Source of the DNA: Mnemiopsis leidyi
Taxonomy: Eukaryota; Ctenophora; Tentaculata; Lobata; Bolinopsidae
Direction of reading: 5' to 3'
DNA length: 30,342 bases
NCBI GenBank assembly: GCA_000226015.1
Contig: JH153999.1
Coordinates: 49,362-79,703 of the forward strand
In this document: piece by piece, positions 29,401-30,342 of the stretch
How the letters are laid out: every line of letters begins with the position of its first letter
Numbering within the stretch: the stretch's first letter is position 1
Made by a program: the position numbers and the translations under genes
Notes under the pieces: model-generated
The model's input: the letters and a program-made list of their open reading frames with translations, nothing else
Database searches by the model: none
What the model was told of the DNA's origin: nothing

Positions 29401-30342
29401 TGACAGGCAATAGCTCGGTAGAAGCGTACATCAGAGCTTTGTTACAGGGATGTCGGTGTGTCGAGTTGGACTGTCTTGATGGTCCTAATAATGAGCCCAT
29501 TGTCTGGCATCAGAACACCCTTTGTACCAAAATCAAGCTGCTTGATGTAGGTCTTTGAATTTTTGATTTATGGTAAGCCTTGATTGTCATCGGACTATAA
29601 TTTTTTGGCTTCGAAATCGACTCATCAAAATGTAACTTTATTTTCCATGCTGTCATACTGGAAATAAATTACCGATGTCTTATCACTTCAGGTTTTGAAA
29701 GCAATCAACCGGTTCGCATTTGTAACATCCGACTATCCCGTAATCCTTTCCATTGAGAATCACCTCTGTATCGACCAACAGATTGTGATGGCTAGCATGG
29801 TTGGTATTGCCACTGCCAGTGCCACTCCTTTTGAATTTTAAAGGAAAATGCCGTTTTTTTTATTCTAAATAATTTTCATTAATTCATTTTCCAAATCACA
29901 TCAGACATAGCTCAAAATAGTGATGCCGCAGTAATACCATAAGTTTGGCTTCACTGTAGCTTAAGTCTTCACTGCAGCAATCATTCTTAAAAATTTGCTA
30001 TTTCAGATGAAAAGCATTTTCAAAAGTAAGCTCGTGTCATACAATCTCTTTCCTCAAGACCCAGGCTTGCCTTCACCAGATGCACTAAAAAAGAAAATTC
30101 TCGTCAAAAACAAGAAGATTCAAGAAAGTAAGTATTCTATCAAATTTCAAGTAATTCTTCCAAATAAATGTAAGTTTTTAAAGGATATTTCAAATATCAA
30201 TATCCCGAGAAGGAACACCGATAAAAATAAAATCTAGAAATACAAAAAGGAGTTAGACCGCACTCCAGGACCATCAGCCAGATCAGATCCGCGGCAGTGG
30301 GACCTATAGTTAGATAGACCCTGACTCTGCAGGACCTATCGT
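26327..30342 (+). CDS. PLCD: Phosphoinositide phospholipase C, delta class; N-terminal half, runs off the right edge
   Basis: PLC-delta hydrolyses PIP2 to IP3 and diacylglycerol at the plasma membrane in response to calcium. Ten exons join in phase: 26327-26453, 26597-26658, 26807-26954, 27111-27281, 27411-27544, 27713-27817, 27939-28155, 29392-29546, 29692-29799 and 30007-30127, giving 449 residues; an eleventh may start at 30238. Residues 1-135 resemble the delta PH domain ([10 protein letters not shown] against SIEDIQEV), 145-290 the EF-hands, 300-449 the X box. Active-site residues are kept: His316 and Asn317 (SSHNTYL), Glu346 and Asp348 (VELD), His361, Glu395 (SIENH), and lysines in [18 protein letters not shown] and DGPNNEPI favour delta over gamma or beta; eta or zeta cannot be fully excluded. 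The first coding exon, the Y box and C2 are not seen. Numbering starts at the first exon found. Confidence 0.9.
26597..26658 (+). CDS. PLCD: PLC-delta exon: PH domain
   Basis: 62 bp, acceptor atccatttcag, donor CCG|gtgagt. It completes a split Ile codon and encodes [20 protein letters not shown]; SIxxVDIQEV is the delta-class SIEDIQEV strand. Confidence 0.8.
26718..26757. repeat. Perfect 20-bp tandem duplication in PLC-delta intron
   Basis: TGCAGGCAGATTAAATTCGC occurs twice without a mismatch, indicating a recent duplication. Confidence 0.9.
26807..26954 (+). CDS. PLCD: PLC-delta exon: end of PH domain
   Basis: Acceptor cctttaccag, donor TCAG|gtaacg; phase 0 in, 1 out. [15 protein letters not shown] matches the PH strands before the C-terminal helix. 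An extra [18 protein letters not shown] segment makes the strand 4-5 loop longer than in vertebrate delta proteins. Confidence 0.82.
27111..27281 (+). CDS. PLCD: PLC-delta exon: PH C-terminal helix and first EF-hand
   Basis: Acceptor atgtttgcag, donor CGAG|gtagat. [12 protein letters not shown] is the PH helix; [13 protein letters not shown] is the entering EF helix (delta1 has WIHSCLRKA). The EF loop [12 protein letters not shown] (159-170) has acidic or amide ligands at positions 1, 3, 5 and Glu at 12, so it could bind calcium, though position 6 is Lys rather than Gly. Confidence 0.9.
27411..27544 (+). CDS. PLCD: PLC-delta exon: EF-hands 1-2
   Basis: Acceptor aaatctacag, donor TTT|gtaagt. 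[20 protein letters not shown] aligns with the FKELKDFLKELNIQVDDGYA stretch of delta1; the second loop ([13 protein letters not shown]) has lost most ligands. Confidence 0.9.
27713..27817 (+). CDS. PLCD: PLC-delta exon: EF-hand lobe 2
   Basis: 105 bp, 35 codons, phase 0 both sides; acceptor cacttccttcag, donor CAG|gtattt. Encodes [20 protein letters not shown] and [15 protein letters not shown], a degenerate EF-hand. A second donor-like gtattt lies 17 bp downstream. Confidence 0.85.
27939..28155 (+). CDS. PLCD: PLC-delta exon: EF end and start of X box
   Basis: Acceptor caatttttag, donor ATGG|gtaagt. A basic linker ([15 protein letters not shown]) precedes [17 protein letters not shown] and the catalytic [14 protein letters not shown]. 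His316 is the first catalytic histidine, Asn317 a calcium ligand. Confidence 0.93.
28156..29391 (+). other. PLC-delta intron splitting the X box
   Basis: 1.2 kb, the longest intron found in this gene. It is AT-rich with no coding sign, except for the cluster of perfect inverted repeats at its 3' end (29293-29366). Confidence 0.8.
29293..29366. repeat. Overlapping perfect hairpins near an intron 3' end
   Basis: TAGTTGTGCAC (29293-29303) and GTGCACAACTA (29313-29323) form 11-bp arms. Sharing CTA, a second hairpin pairs CTAGCATTGT (29321-29330) with ACAATGCTAG (29357-29366), then after a 2-base mismatch ATGTACATT (29333-29341) with AATGTACAT (29346-29354) around a TTAC loop. Confidence 0.9.
29392..29546 (+). 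CDS. PLCD: PLC-delta exon: X box core
   Basis: Acceptor cacattccag; donor GAT|gtaggt chosen because it keeps the frame into LLDVLKAIN. Encodes [20 protein letters not shown] and then [15 protein letters not shown]. Glu346, Asp348 and His361 are kept. The usual Trp of ELDCWDG is Leu350, and the usual HG(Y/H)T is HQNT. Confidence 0.93.
29692..29799 (+). CDS. PLCD: PLC-delta exon: X box
   Basis: 108 bp, 36 codons, phase 0; acceptor atcacttcag, donor ATG|gttggt. [20 protein letters not shown] and IENH: Glu395 is the calcium ligand of SxENH. Confidence 0.92.
30007..30127 (+). CDS. PLCD: PLC-delta exon: end of X box
   Basis: Acceptor gctatttcag, donor GAAA|gtaagt. [18 protein letters not shown] matches the LPSPxxLKGKILLKGKK end of the X box, whose lysines touch the PIP2 phosphates. 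Phase 1 out. Confidence 0.92.
30238..30296 (+). CDS. PLCD: Possible PLC-delta exon: start of X-Y linker, partial
   Basis: Acceptor aaaatctag ends at 30237. In the right phase it reads [20 protein letters not shown], then a possible donor (CA|gtggga) at 30297 or a stop at about 30309. Charged and low in structure, as an X-Y linker should be. Confidence 0.4.

Noticed and set aside
26817-29546. Assignment of the PLC gene to the gamma class
   Set aside because: SDYPVILSI and LPSP fit gamma too, but the PH strand (SIxxVDIQEV), the EF-hand region and EAYIRAL...DGPNNEPI fit delta better, and no SH2 or SH3 exon is visible.
1-30342. CRISPR array or bacterial operon structure
   Set aside because: Repeats are adjacent tandem units without spacers, and genes are intron-bearing animal genes.

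Overview
The window is animal nuclear DNA. Coding sequence is broken into short exons with GT..AG introns, large stretches are AT-rich and non-coding, and the protein families found are animal signalling families: a SOCS-box adaptor with ankyrin repeats, an MFSD11/UNC93-type membrane protein and a delta-class phosphoinositide phospholipase C. The proteins are quite diverged from vertebrate ones, and a fragment near the left edge resembles a retroelement ORF1 seen in many marine invertebrates. I infer an invertebrate, perhaps an early-branching or fast-evolving lineage; the phylum cannot be fixed from sequence alone.

Layout. 1-643: minus-strand remnant of a coiled-coil ORF1-like protein, broken by a frameshift. 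1465-17204 (+): scattered exons that code ankyrin repeats (1465-1547, 4627-4744, 4931-5073), an ambiguous exon near 6881-7008, and a terminal exon (16804-17204) with a SOCS box; a 9.8 kb gap separates the last two. 19773-22213 (-): a complete five-exon MFSD11-like gene with matching intron phases and a 518-residue product. 22217-25640: long intergenic DNA. 25643-26149: promoter-like block made of six 19-bp repeats carrying a perfect TCACGCGTGA palindrome, a CpG-rich stretch and two 81-bp repeats carrying four CCAAT boxes. 26327 to the right edge (+): the N-terminal half of a PLC-delta gene (PH part, EF-hands, catalytic X box); the Y and C2 regions lie beyond the window.

Functional links are loose: PLC-delta makes IP3 and diacylglycerol from PIP2, ASB-type proteins select substrates for a Cullin-5 ubiquitin ligase, and MFSD11 relatives are orphan membrane proteins. 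They look like independent neighbours rather than an operon-like unit. The most unusual non-coding signal is a composite of a CRE (TGACGTCA-like) and an E-box (CACGTG), 4 to 6 bp apart in the same relative order, found four times, three of them in introns or introns inferred here and twice almost base for base just upstream of acceptors.
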